Part shown: piece after piece, positions 8,806 through 16,920 of the stretch
How the letters are laid out: each line of letters begins with the position of its first letter
Position numbering within the stretch: position 1 is the first letter of the stretch
Source of the DNA: Candidatus Desulfarcum epimagneticum
GTDB taxonomy: Bacteria > Desulfobacterota > Desulfobacteria > Desulfobacterales > CR-1
Reading direction: 5' to 3'
Assembly: GCA_900659855.1 (NCBI GenBank)
Contig: CAACVI010000004.1
Coordinates: 1 to 64,000 of the forward strand
DNA: 64,000 bases
Translations under genes and position numbers: made by a program
Notes under the pieces: model-generated
Told to the model about the DNA's origin: nothing
Seen by the model: the letters and a program-made list of their open reading frames with translations, nothing else
Databases searched by the model: none

Positions 8806-9556
8806 ACGCCTCTCCTCCCAGGTAAGCGCTTTGAACCCGGCTGTTTTTTCGAATCTCCCCAGGGGTCCCCTGGGCGATGGTCTCTCCTCCGGCCATGGCC
8901 ATGATCTCATGGGCCATTGAAAAAACCAGGTCGATGTCATGCTCGCAGAACAAAACGGCCAGCCCCATCTCCTCCGACATCCGCCTGATAAGCGTCATGG
9001 CCCGGGCCGTCTCCTCAGACGACATGCCGGCCGTGGGCTCGTCGAAAATCAGAAGCTCGGGGGCGGAGCCCAGGGCCATGGCCATCTCCAGAACCTTGTG
9101 GTCCCCGTGGGAAAGCTCGGCGCCTGTTTTTTTCGCCTTGTCCGACAATCCCGTTTTTTCTAAAATGTCGGCGGTTTCCTCCCTCGCCATGCGCCGGGCC
9201 GGGGAAAACAGTGTCCAGGTCTTTTTCAGGCGGGCCAACACCGCGATCTGGACGTTTTCAAACACCGTGAGCCGGGGAAAAAGCCGGGGAACCTGGAAGG
9301 ACCGGCCGATCCCGGCCCGGCAGACACGGTGGGGCGCAAGCCCGGCGATGTTCCGGCCCTTGAGCCGAATCTCCCCGGAATCCGGCGCCGACATGCCCGT
9401 GATCAAATCAAAAAGAGTGGTCTTCCCGGCCCCGTTGGGGCCGATGACCGCCGTCACCCGGCCCTTTTCCACCCGAACCCGGGCGTTTTTCACCGCCGCG
9501 AATCCGTCAAAGGATTTACAAACGCCTTTCGCCTCAAGAATGGGGGATGGGGTCAC
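8792..9556 (-). CDS. livG: Branched-chain amino acid ABC transporter, ATPase LivG
   Basis: A 254-residue ABC ATPase, partner of LivF. Walker A GPNGAGKT is at 39-46. The signature is the degenerate LSHGDHK, normal for this subfamily, followed by Walker B LLIFDEP and the switch FCEHDIDLVF. The GTG at 9556 is chosen because AAGGAGAG sits 5 bases before it and the product then begins at the conserved ILEAKGVCKSFDG. The gene overlaps livM by 23 bases. Order livK-H-M-G-F is the classic LIV-I arrangement. Confidence 0.93.
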   Translation of the reverse strand: MTPSPILEAKGVCKSFDGFAAVKNARVRVEKGRVTAVIGPNGAGKTTLFDLITGMSAPDSGEIRLKGRNIAGLAPHRVCRAGIGRSFQVPRLFPRLTVFENVQIAVLARLKKTWTLFSPARRMAREETADILEKTGLSDKAKKTGAELSHGDHKVLEMAMALGSAPELLIFDEPTAGMSSEETARAMTLIRRMSEEMGLAVLFCEHDIDLVFSMAHEIMAMAGGETIAQGTPGEIRKNSRVQSAYLGGEAFAGS

Positions 9557-10529
9557 GGCTGCTCTCCTTTTCGGCGTGTCTCTTTTTTCCAAACCATCCC
9601 ATTTTCTCAAACCATCCCAAAAACCCCTCGGGCATAAACACAATCACAAAAATCAAAATGCCCCCCAGGATCGATGTCCAGTATTCGGTGTAAATGCCGG
9701 CGAATGTCCGCAAAAAGACAATGAAGGCGGCCCCGAAAACAGGCCCCCAGAAGGTTCGCCACCCGCCCAGGAGACACATGATCAGCGCCTCCAGGGACAG
9801 GGTCCAGAACAGAAGGTCGGGAAAAACCGAGCCCTCCGCCACCACGAAAAGCATGCCCGCGATTCCGGCGAGCGTCCCGGCGATGACCAGCGCCGCCAGC
9901 CTCACCCCCTGAACATTCACCCCCACGGCCGCGCATCGCTCCGGGTTGTCCCGAACCCCCTGGAGGGTTTTTCCAAAAGGGGAGCGGATGATCCGGTAAA
10001 GAATGAAAAGGGAGAAAGCCGAGACCGCCAGGGCGAAACAGTACCCCCCTCTCACTGAGGACAGGGCGTCCGGCAGGGGAATCCCGTGGATCCCGTCATC
10101 TCCCCCGGTGAAGGAGTACCAGCGGTACACCACGACCCAGACCAGGGAGCCCAAAGAAATCTGGAGCATGCCGAAGTACAGTTTGGACACCCGGGCGCAC
10201 ACGATTCCCATCAAGAGGCTCAAAAGCCCGGCGAAAACCGGCGCCGCCGCAAAGGCGGCCCAGGCCCAGGCGCCCGCCCCGGCGTGTTTGAGGGTCAGGG
10301 CAAAGGCGTAGGCTCCGGCGCCGTAAAACACCGCGTGGTGAAACTGGTACATGCCGCCAAAACCCAAAGGCAGGTTCAGACTCGCGGCGAAAAGGCCGGT
10401 GGCGAACGTCAGCGCCAGGATATAGATATAAAACCGGGGCGCGAACAAAGGGAAAAGCGCCAGAAAAATCAACATCCCGGCCAGGAGCCCGTGTTTTTTT
10501 CCCATTTCCATGATCCGGGTCATATCCAT
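9534..10529 (-). CDS. livM: Branched-chain amino acid ABC transporter, permease LivM
   Basis: A 331-residue inner-membrane permease with about nine hydrophobic segments. The cytoplasmic coupling loop is visible as SPFGKTLQGVRDNPERCAAVG, matching the conserved LivM/LivH loop (RAIRDNE-A-ALG) that docks on the ATPases. The protein ends in a short charged tail that overlaps the livG start. It is 13 bases downstream of livH. The substrate is inferred from family only; in anaerobes such systems also take up amides or aromatic acids. Confidence 0.93.
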   Translation of the reverse strand: MDMTRIMEMGKKHGLLAGMLIFLALFPLFAPRFYIYILALTFATGLFAASLNLPLGFGGMYQFHHAVFYGAGAYAFALTLKHAGAGAWAWAAFAAAPVFAGLLSLLMGIVCARVSKLYFGMLQISLGSLVWVVVYRWYSFTGGDDGIHGIPLPDALSSVRGGYCFALAVSAFSLFILYRIIRSPFGKTLQGVRDNPERCAAVGVNVQGVRLAALVIAGTLAGIAGMLFVVAEGSVFPDLLFWTLSLEALIMCLLGGWRTFWGPVFGAAFIVFLRTFAGIYTEYWTSILGGILIFVIVFMPEGFLGWFEKMGWFGKKRHAEKESSRDPIPHS

Positions 10530-10542
10530 TCCCCCGCTTTTT

Positions 10543-11430
10543 TCACCACACGGATTTCAAAAGCCCTTTCGGGCGCGCCAGAAGAATCACGATCACCGCC
10601 ACATAGGGGAACACAATGGCGAACCGGGGCCAGATCAGGATGCCGACGGCGTCTGTGAGGCCGAAGATCAGCGCCCCCAGAAGGGCCCCCCATATGTTGC
10701 CCAGCCCGCCCACGATCACGATCAAAAACGCCTCCATGATGATGGAATGGTCCATCCCCTGGGTGATGTTCTGCATGGGCGCCACCAGCGCCCCTCCCAG
10801 GCCGGCCAGAAAGCACCCGATGACAAACACCCCGGAAAAAACCCGGTCCACATAAACGCCTGTGGCCCCCACCATCTCCCGGTCCACAGCCGCGGCCCGG
10901 GCGATTTTGCCGATTTTGGTCCGGTTGGCCAGAAACCAGAGCCCCAGCGCCACCAAAGGGCCCGCGAGCAGCAGAAAAAGGTTGTGCCTGGGAAAAGGCG
11001 TTCCGAAAACCGGAACCTGGCCCTGCAGAAACGGGGGCGGGGCCAGGGAACGGTAGGAGGGACCGTACACGAGCTTGACCATATCCCCCAAAATGAGCGT
11101 CAGGGCGAAGGTGAACAAAAGCAGCATCAGATGCTCTTTGTCATAAAGCCGGCGAAAAACGCCGCGCTCCATGGCAAAGCCCATCAGGGCCACGGCCGAG
11201 GGCGCCAGGATCAGCGAGGCCCAGAATCCCGCCGTCGCCGACTCAAAAAGCGAGGACACGGAGTAGGCGAAAAAGGCCCCGATCATGTAAAGGGAGCCGT
11301 GGGCCAGGTTGGGAATCCGCAGCGCCCCCAGGATCAGGCTGAGCCCGGATGAGACGATGAACAAAATGGTGGTCCGGCCCAGTCCCGCCAGAATCTGCTG
11401 GACCCAGGCCGCCCACGTGATGGCCTCCAT
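10543..11430 (-). CDS. livH: Branched-chain amino acid ABC transporter, permease LivH
   Basis: A 295-residue membrane protein with about eight hydrophobic segments and the LivH motifs GLSLILGALRIPNLAHGSLYMIGAF split across residues 29-53 and GALLGALIFGLTDAVG near the C-terminus. It forms the translocation pore with LivM. The start is 5 bases downstream of the livK stop, with GGGAGC and GCGGG upstream, so expression from the livK promoter is expected. Confidence 0.93.
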   Translation of the reverse strand: MEAITWAAWVQQILAGLGRTTILFIVSSGLSLILGALRIPNLAHGSLYMIGAFFAYSVSSLFESATAGFWASLILAPSAVALMGFAMERGVFRRLYDKEHLMLLLFTFALTLILGDMVKLVYGPSYRSLAPPPFLQGQVPVFGTPFPRHNLFLLLAGPLVALGLWFLANRTKIGKIARAAAVDREMVGATGVYVDRVFSGVFVIGCFLAGLGGALVAPMQNITQGMDHSIIMEAFLIVIVGGLGNIWGALLGALIFGLTDAVGILIWPRFAIVFPYVAVIVILLARPKGLLKSVW

Positions 11431-11435
11431 CCCGC

Positions 11436-12659
11436 TTAACGCTCCCGGCTCTTTTTGATCTCCTCAATGGACGGAAGGGCCTTTTGCCCTGGAATCACCA
11501 CGATATCCGCCGCCACCAGGCGCGGCTTGCCGGCGGCTTTTCGGGTGACGCCCATGAACATGGGAAGCGCGGCCTGGTGGTCATAGGCCCTCATGGTCAC
11601 CCTGCCCACCGGACTGTCCACGGACATGCCCTCCAGGGCGTCAATGAACCGCTCCGGGTCCGCCTTTCCCGCCTTTTGATAGGCGGCCGCCACAAAGGAC
11701 CCGGCGATGTGTCCGTAAAGGGCGCCCACCGCCGGCTCGCGTCCAAAGGCGTCTTTGAATTCTTTCACAAAGGCCCGGTTGGCGGGGGTGTCCAGAACAT
11801 CGGCGTCATAGTGGTAGTTGGCCGTGCCGATAACACCCTCGGGCGCGTTTAAGCCCAGGGGTTTTAAGGTGGAAAGCTCGGTGGCCGTGTGCATGTAAAA
11901 CGGAATGCGTTTGTTTAAACCCGTGGCTTTGGCGGCTTTAAGAAACGGCACGCAGTCCCTTCCCCCGGTGGCCACCACCAGCGCGTCCGGATCGGCGGAC
12001 AAAATGGCCGTGATGTACGGCGTGAAATCCGGCTCCCCCACCTTCCACCACGACTGCCCCATGAGCGTGGCATCGGGCCTCATCTTTTTCAAATTTTTCC
12101 ACACCGCGTCGGCCAGGGAATGGCCGTACTCATAATCGTCCCCGGCGATCCAGTATTTGACAAAGGGTTTTTCGGCAAGCCCCGCCGCGCCGGCCTTTCC
12201 CGCCATGGCCGTGTTTTCCGTCACGGAAAAGACATACCGGTGGCCTTTGGCCCCGGTGATTTTGGCGCTCTTGGCAAAGGTGACCAGAAAGGGGATCTTC
12301 TCTTTTTTAGCCAGATCGGAGATGGCCAAAGCGAGCGCGCTGTTGATCGTGCCCATGAGAAGGTCCACGTTTTCGCGCATGATCAGCTCCTTGGCGGCGC
12401 TGAGCCCGATATCCACCTTGAATTTGCTGTCCCGGGTCACAAAAACGATTTTTTTGCCAAAAACGCCCCCGCTCCTGTTCACCTTGTCCGCCACCAGGCC
12501 GAAGGCGTCCCGCACATCATGGGTGTAAACGCCGGGAGGGCCGCTGTAGCAGTCCACAATCCCGACTTTGATGACGCCCGCGGCAAAAACGGAAAAAGGG
12601 GCGGAAACGAGCATGAAGAAAACGGCTGAAAAAACGGCGAGTGAAACGGCTCTTTTCAT
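11436..12659 (-). CDS. livK: Branched-chain amino acid ABC transporter, periplasmic binding protein
   Basis: A 407-residue type I periplasmic binding protein. The signal peptide (residues 1-26, SAPFSVFAAG cleavage region) is followed by IKVGIVDCYSGPPG, the usual first strand of the family. The ligand pocket segment DLLMGTINSALALAISDLAKKEKIPFL and the lobe-two strand KYWIAGDDYEYGHSL are typical. The ATG follows AAAGGAGAG. As first gene of livKHMGF it probably carries the operon promoter in the 12660-12720 interval, though no clear -35/-10 pair is seen there. The ligand is not determinable; branched-chain amino acids are the family default. Confidence 0.9.
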   Translation of the reverse strand: MKRAVSLAVFSAVFFMLVSAPFSVFAAGVIKVGIVDCYSGPPGVYTHDVRDAFGLVADKVNRSGGVFGKKIVFVTRDSKFKVDIGLSAAKELIMRENVDLLMGTINSALALAISDLAKKEKIPFLVTFAKSAKITGAKGHRYVFSVTENTAMAGKAGAAGLAEKPFVKYWIAGDDYEYGHSLADAVWKNLKKMRPDATLMGQSWWKVGEPDFTPYITAILSADPDALVVATGGRDCVPFLKAAKATGLNKRIPFYMHTATELSTLKPLGLNAPEGVIGTANYHYDADVLDTPANRAFVKEFKDAFGREPAVGALYGHIAGSFVAAAYQKAGKADPERFIDALEGMSVDSPVGRVTMRAYDHQAALPMFMGVTRKAAGKPRLVAADIVVIPGQKALPSIEEIKKSRER

Positions 12660-12721
12660 GGGGCTCTCCTTTCGCGATGTAAATGGGGTTGTGATGGCAA
12701 AACGTTTTTAAGGCATGTTGC

Positions 12722-12884
12722 TTAGGGCTCGCTCAAAAATGACTTTACATTTTGGAAGCCAATTCATCCTGCCTGACCGCGTTATGAAAACTCGGCATAT
12801 CCCGATATGCCTCAAGTTTTCACGCCTTGTCAGGCAGGCGACTTAACTCCCAAAATCGCAAACTAATTTTTGAGCGAACCCTTA
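12722..12884. repeat. 163-bp palindromic element, copy 1
   Basis: The ends are inverted repeats (TTAGGGCTCGCTCAAAAAT on one side, ATTTTTGAGCGAACCCTTAA on the other) and the centre is CGGCATATCCCGATATGCC flanked by long complementary arms. The right end lies 2 bases past the stop codon of the vapC remnant. A second copy of identical length in opposite orientation is at 15892-16054. The structure suggests a MITE or a large stem-loop. Confidence 0.85.
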
Positions 12885-12886
12885 AC

Positions 12887-13126
12887 CTATTTTTCATATA
12901 TTTCAAGAGGATTAACCACTTCTAAACGTTTGATCCAAAGAAAATCTTTAACGTTGGCCGTGGCCAGTTTCAAATCATAAACCAATGCGGTGGCCGCGAT
13001 TAGAGAATCGCCGAGAGACATGCCGCGCTCCTGCCGCAAAGAAATCGCCTGTTCAACGATTGGATCGGATAAGGGCAAAACAGGAAGAATCTGAAACAGG
13101 GGCTTCAATCCCCAATCCCCCATCAT
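12887..13126 (-). pseudogene. vapC remnant: C-terminal half of a PIN-domain toxin
   Basis: The reading frame ending at 12887 encodes the second half of a PIN ribonuclease toxin: LPVLPLSDPIVEQAISL, then MSLGDSLIAATALVYD carrying the acidic D of the active site, then LATANVKDF. The N-terminal strand with the first catalytic aspartate is absent. Upstream, the frame runs into the antitoxin gene in another frame, so an internal deletion has joined antitoxin and toxin tail. It is unlikely to be an active nuclease. Confidence 0.75.
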
Positions 13127-13286
13127 CCGCGATCTGCTGGAAAATTTTTTCGATCTCGCTCTCCTTTTCCATGAATCGGGTATTTCCGGAGGCATGGGAA
13201 AGCCGGCGGACAATCCGGTATAAAAGCTCCACATGGCGATCATCCAGCTGGTCTATCTCTGTCTTCAGTCGATTTCTCGCAATCAT
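13053..13286 (-). CDS. VapB-like antitoxin, probably with altered C-terminus
   Basis: A 77-residue protein starting MIARNRLKTEIDQLDDRHVE, of the small addiction-module antitoxin type. The ATG at 13286 follows AAGGA with 6-base spacing. The first roughly 58 residues look genuine. The last 20 (GGLGIEAPVSDSSCFALIRS) overlap the vapC remnant in another frame and are probably a product of the deletion that removed the toxin's first half. With the toxin broken, the gene is likely a relic. Confidence 0.55.
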   Translation of the reverse strand: MIARNRLKTEIDQLDDRHVELLYRIVRRLSHASGNTRFMEKESEIEKIFQQIADDGGLGIEAPVSDSSCFALIRSNR

Positions 13287-13475
13287 CTTCAATCCTTTTT
13301 CAAAAGCGCCCGGTGGATTCTTCGCCATGCCCCCCCGGAGAGGATAATGGGATGGTTTCCATATTTTTTTTGATATGAGCGCTGGCCTGTGCTATATCAT
13401 TTTCAAGCCGTGATGGCAACCTGTATTCGCGGCCATGAAGGGACTGAGAGGTTTCATGCAAAGGGAGCTTCAGGC

Positions 13476-13775
13476 ATGGATAAAAAAGAGGCTATAGAAA
13501 AACTCAGAATATACAAAAAACGCCTGTCACAGCATATGGCATTCGATAAAATGGTCCTTTTCGGCTCCTATGCCAGGGGAACCCAGCGAGAGGACAGCGA
13601 TGTGGATGTGGCGATCATCGTCGATGAAGCGCCGGGAGACTTTTTTTCCACAAGACCCGTGCTGTGGAAAGTGAGACGGGAAGTGGATGATCGAATAGAG
13701 CCGGTTCTTTTTGAAACCAGGCATGATGAAAGCGGCTTTCTGTCGGAAATAATGAGAACCGGGGTTTTAATATAG
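13476..13775 (+). CDS. MNT-type nucleotidyltransferase domain protein
   Basis: A 99-residue minimal nucleotidyltransferase with the fold's catalytic signature GSYARG followed by DSDVDVAII (G-S-X10-D-X-D) near residues 29-46. The family includes MntA, which AMPylates HEPN ribonucleases such as HepT. The ATG follows GGAG. No HEPN gene is adjacent on either side; immediately downstream are mazEF remnants. It may therefore be an orphan half of an MNT-HEPN module or act alone. An upstream in-frame start would add 29 residues of no family likeness. Confidence 0.8.
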   Translation: MDKKEAIEKLRIYKKRLSQHMAFDKMVLFGSYARGTQREDSDVDVAIIVDEAPGDFFSTRPVLWKVRREVDDRIEPVLFETRHDESGFLSEIMRTGVLI

Positions 13776-13781
13776 CCTGTT

Positions 13782-13949
13782 ATGAGTCACAAAAATGAAG
13801 CGGTCCATTTCTCAATCAATAAGGACGCGATTCTGATTAAGCCCATTGTCCGGAAGGAATACTCGCTTGAAGAGCTTCTGGAAGGCGTCACAGAACACAA
13901 TCTGCATGGCGAGTTTGATGTTGGAGCGCCTGCGGGAAAAGAAATTTAA
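13782..13949 (+). pseudogene. mazE antitoxin remnant
   Basis: A 55-codon frame, MSHKNEAVHFSINKDAIL..., whose second half (SLEELLEGVTEHNLHGEFD then VGAPAGKEI) matches the toxin-binding tail of MazE antitoxins. The N-terminal AbrB-like DNA-binding half is shortened or missing. It starts 7 bases after the nucleotidyltransferase stop and overlaps the mazF remnant. Whether it is translated is unknown. Confidence 0.65.
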
Positions 13950-14097
13950 GGTGAAAGGCGCTATCCTGGCCGATCAAGTTAAAAGTCTTGACTGGAAAGT
14001 AAGAAAGGCCGAATTTTTTGATAAAATCCCCGAAGCGGTTATTTTGGAGGCCCTGAAAAAATTCGCCACCCTTTTGCGCATTGATAACGGAATGTAA
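13918..14097 (+). pseudogene. mazF toxin remnant
   Basis: A 59-residue frame whose body, VKGAILADQVKSLDWKVRK followed by AEFFDKIPEAVILEALKKF, is the C-terminal third of MazF/PemK endoribonucleases. The N-terminal RGDI-V and the catalytic region are absent, so it cannot be a functional toxin. Together with the preceding mazE piece it shows a deletion across the original operon. Confidence 0.7.
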
Positions 14098-14129
14098 GGT
14101 CTTTAATGACTCTCATATCTTAATCAAAA

Positions 14130-14163
14130 CGCCAAGGAGCCATAACCATGAATAAAACTCTAA
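14130..14163 (+). pseudogene. Decapitated gene start with intact ribosome site
   Basis: CCAAGGAGCCATAACC precedes ATG at 14148 with ideal spacing, but the frame reads only MNKTL before TAA. The convergent ATPase gene ends inside it at 14160. This looks like the start of a gene whose body was replaced, marking a recombination junction near 14160. Confidence 0.4.
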
Positions 14164-15761
14164 ACCCGGGTCCCCACAAAAATCGGCGCCACAGTCACCC
14201 CTGTGTCCGGGTCGCGGAAGTCGGCCTCCATCTCTTTCCGGGCCTCTTCGGAGATGGTTTCGGTGAAAAAAACCAGGGAAATTTCTTTCAAATTGAGCTT
14301 CTTCCCGTAGGAGGCCGCCTGTTTCAGCGCGTCTGCGTATCCCGGCCGGTCCGTGTAGGATTTCACCTCTATGCCGTAAGTTTTCCCCGCGTATTGGATC
14401 ACCAGATCAATTTTTCCGTTCCCTGTGGGAAACTCCGGCCACAACTCGCCTCCGAACCTCCTGATAAATCCGGACAGGTACGTGTATAGATTGAAATGAA
14501 AGACCGCCTCGTAAATCCGCATGTCCGAGCGCCTCGGCGCGTTTTTAAATATCCATTCCCGGTTGTCCACCAGGTATTTCCGATGACGCTTCATGATGTT
14601 TCGCACATTCAGGCGGTCTTCATTGATGGCGTCGTCCAGGTCCTCAAAGGGATCGTAGAGCCCGCCCATGTTTTTGTATATCCGGCGGGCGAAATGGGCG
14701 AACAGTCTTTTCTGGACAAAGGGGCAGGAAAATTTGGCGTATGAGCGGCCGTCGCCTCCTTTCTCAATGTCGATGACGCCGTTTAGATATAAAAAATTCA
14801 AATCCCCGTCGTCATAGGAAAAAAGCGCCTTTTCATCGGTTCTGAACAGATCCAGAACCACGTCCTGACAGGGCTCCTGCCTGGCCTTGCTGATGATATT
14901 CAAAATATTGTTGTTGGGCAGATAGGATTCGGCAGCCAGATAGGCCCTTTTAAAAAGCGCCATATCCACAGGCGCGTTTTCCGGCAGCTCAAACCCGTCC
15001 CATCCCTCGGTGAGGAGTTCCCCAAACCAGCAGGTCAGACCCGGCTGGCCGTTGGTTTCGTAAAAAAGACGCTCAATCGCCTCTTGGTCCACCCGCTGGC
15101 CCGACTCCTTTTCATGCCATCTGAACATGGTCTCCACTTCCTCAAAGGTCAGGTTCGGGATATGCAGGCTTCGCTGGACATTAAACGGGGAGCCCTTGGC
15201 GTTTTCCACCCCCAGAACCCGCCTGACCCCGATGAGCGCCGCCGAATGCAGCAGGTAGTCCTTTTCGCCGGCGGGGAGGTTGGACTGGTCCTGCCGGACA
15301 TTGTAAATGTTGCGAAAGGCCCCCACGATGGCGGAGATGGCGTCCTCGGCCAGGGCGTCGAACTCATCCAGGATCAGAATGAGAGGTTTTTCCAGGGACC
15401 CTTTGGCGAAGATGTCTTGAAATTTCCGGCCGGTGTCCGCCCGGATGAGGTCTTTGCCCAGCCCCTGGAGAATCTCTTCCCCCAGGTCCGACAGAACCTG
15501 GGCCGGGTCCGTTTCCATCTTGAGATGCTCCAGGTTGATTTTTAAAACGTCGAACCGGTCGTCTTTCTGAATCCGCCACAACACATCCCGCATGGCCCAA
15601 CTCTTCCCGGTTTGTCTCGGCCCCCAGACCGTGATGTAATGCCCGCCCCTGGAAGGGTCTTCCCCGATCATTTGCCGGTGGCCGAAGTCCACCAGTTTCT
15701 TTCTGGGGGCGTAATAATGCAAATCCTTGTCCACCGGGCCGTATGATGAAAATCTCCGCAT
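14160..15761 (-). CDS. AAA-like ATPase with C-terminal PD-(D/E)XK nuclease-like domain
   Basis: A 533-residue protein. The N-terminal half is a STAND/AAA-type ATPase: Walker A GPRQTGKS (47-54) and Walker B LILILDEFD (127-135). The middle is helical. The C-terminal hundred residues carry GKIDLVIQYAGKTYGIEVKSY near 446-466, the D...E-x-K pattern of PD-(D/E)XK nucleases, preceded by a conserved Glu-rich helix. Related ATPase-nuclease fusions are scattered widely with unknown biology; a role in mobile-element or phage interaction is speculation. It lies between two inverted copies of the 163-bp element and next to toxin-antitoxin remnants. Confidence 0.8.
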   Translation of the reverse strand: MRRFSSYGPVDKDLHYYAPRKKLVDFGHRQMIGEDPSRGGHYITVWGPRQTGKSWAMRDVLWRIQKDDRFDVLKINLEHLKMETDPAQVLSDLGEEILQGLGKDLIRADTGRKFQDIFAKGSLEKPLILILDEFDALAEDAISAIVGAFRNIYNVRQDQSNLPAGEKDYLLHSAALIGVRRVLGVENAKGSPFNVQRSLHIPNLTFEEVETMFRWHEKESGQRVDQEAIERLFYETNGQPGLTCWFGELLTEGWDGFELPENAPVDMALFKRAYLAAESYLPNNNILNIISKARQEPCQDVVLDLFRTDEKALFSYDDGDLNFLYLNGVIDIEKGGDGRSYAKFSCPFVQKRLFAHFARRIYKNMGGLYDPFEDLDDAINEDRLNVRNIMKRHRKYLVDNREWIFKNAPRRSDMRIYEAVFHFNLYTYLSGFIRRFGGELWPEFPTGNGKIDLVIQYAGKTYGIEVKSYTDRPGYADALKQAASYGKKLNLKEISLVFFTETISEEARKEMEADFRDPDTGVTVAPIFVGTRV

Positions 15762-15786
15762 TTTAAGACATCCCTTGGATTTTATG

Positions 15787-15819
15787 TAGGGGCGGCCCTT
15801 GCGGCCGCCCTTTTTTTTC
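15787..15819. terminator. GC-rich hairpin followed by T run
   Basis: GGGCGGCC and GGCCGCCC form an 8-bp stem around CTTGC, followed by eight Ts on the plus strand. It sits upstream of the minus-strand ATPase gene, so it would stop plus-strand transcription. A similar weaker structure follows at 15840-15872. Such GGGGCGGCC/GGCCGCC sequences are also dispersed intergenic repeats in many genomes. Confidence 0.5.
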
Positions 15820-15891
15820 GTTCATTGTTTTCATGGCGCGGGGGCGGCCCCTGTGTCCGCCTTTTTTTTCTCCATTTGATATAAAATTCCC

Positions 15892-16054
15892 TTAAGGTTC
15901 GCTCAAAAATCAGTTTGCAATTTTGGGAGTTAAGTCGCCTGTCTGACAAGGCGTGAAAACTTGAGGCATATCGGGATATGCCGAGTTTTCATAACGCAGT
16001 CAGACAGGATGAATTGGCTTCCAAAATGTAAAATTATTTTTGAACGAGCCCTTA
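15892..16054. repeat. 163-bp palindromic element, copy 2 (inverted)
   Basis: Same length and sequence family as 12722-12884 but in the opposite orientation. The ends are TTAAGGTTCGCTCAAAAAT and GAACGAGCCCTTAA, and the core is GGCATATCGGGATATGCC. Its right end is 4 bases from the stop codon of the higBA fusion. Only a few differences from copy 1 are visible by eye. Confidence 0.85.
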
Positions 16055-16058
16055 ACGC

Positions 16059-16679
16059 TTATGCCACCTCCAGTTTAAGGCTTTTCCCCAGCGCCTGCGC
16101 GTAATTTGCAAGTGTGGACAAACGAATGTCTTCCGCATGGTTTTCTATTCTTGAAATGGCGGACTTGCCTGTTTGCAGCTTACGCGCCACTTGCTCCTGG
16201 GTAAAACCGGCCTCAAGCCTGGCCTGCTTCAACAAAACGCCGATTTTGAATTGCTCATAACCCTTCTCATAGTTCCGGGCAAACCGGGGACTTTGTTTTT
16301 TCCTTTTTTCTATGTATTTATCAAGATCATCCATTTTTCGCCTCCCTTTCAAAATATTCTTTCTTTTTTCCGCCAGCTTGATCTCTTTCCGAGGGGTTTT
16401 CTGAGTCTTCTTCTGGAATGAGTTGGTGAGAACCACCCGCTCCTGATCCTCAAAAAAACCAAGAAGGCGAAAAAAGTTATTACCGGACCTGACTCTTGCC
16501 TCCCAAATATCATCTGTGTTGACCAATTTCTTAAAATACTTTGATGAAATCTGATCTGTTTCGCGAATCAATCTCAAAACCCATGTGATCTTTTGCGTTT
16601 CCATATCGGTCAAAGTGTTCAAATGATCTTCAATAGGGCATCTGCCGGATGAAGTTCTATAAAATGATATGATTTTCAT
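16059..16679 (-). CDS. HigB-like toxin fused in frame to HigA-like antitoxin
   Basis: A single 206-residue frame carries two proteins that are normally separate. Residues 1-113 are a RelE-fold, phage-derived Gp49/HigB-type toxin ([20 protein letters not shown], then [21 protein letters not shown]). Residues 116-206 are an XRE-family HTH antitoxin ([20 protein letters not shown], then [10 protein letters not shown]). An ATG at codon 116 has its own AAGGGAGG site 6 bases upstream, so the antitoxin can probably still be made alone at about 91 residues. The gene has a promoter-like region with an inverted repeat just upstream, as expected for autoregulated modules. Confidence 0.85.
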   Translation of the reverse strand: MKIISFYRTSSGRCPIEDHLNTLTDMETQKITWVLRLIRETDQISSKYFKKLVNTDDIWEARVRSGNNFFRLLGFFEDQERVVLTNSFQKKTQKTPRKEIKLAEKRKNILKGRRKMDDLDKYIEKRKKQSPRFARNYEKGYEQFKIGVLLKQARLEAGFTQEQVARKLQTGKSAISRIENHAEDIRLSTLANYAQALGKSLKLEVA

Positions 16680-16686
16680 AATTATA

Positions 16687-16714
16687 AAGTATACAAATAT
16701 GTAAACTTAGTCAA
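16687..16714 (-). promoter_or_regulatory. higBA promoter with operator-like inverted repeat
   Basis: Read on the minus strand: TTGACT, 17 bases, TACTTT, ending a few bases before the ATG at 16679. An imperfect palindrome GTTTAC-6-GTATAC (16689-16706) lies between the hexamers. This is the usual place for HigA-type repressor binding. No experimental support. Confidence 0.55.
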
Positions 16715-16920
16715 GGCATTAATTCCTGTTTCAAGTATAGAATGCCCCATGCGAATGGTTATAGAGATCCTGGAGTCAAAACACCGGAAACCCAATGAAC
16801 TCAAGAAACTCTAATCAACTCAACAAACTCCGTTTGATATCAAAAGCCGCTTGTGTTATATCATTGACGGGTGATAATGGCAAATCATATGGCGGGCTGA
16901 ACACAAAAAAGGAGTTTAAA

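Noticed and set aside
8877-10058. Plus-strand open frame of 393 codons across livG/livM
   Set aside because: Antisense to two clear transporter genes and without any domain pattern.
16749-16814. Short frame MRMVIEILESKHRK... before the M24 peptidase gene
   Set aside because: Twenty-one codons without a recognised family; too little to call a gene or remnant.
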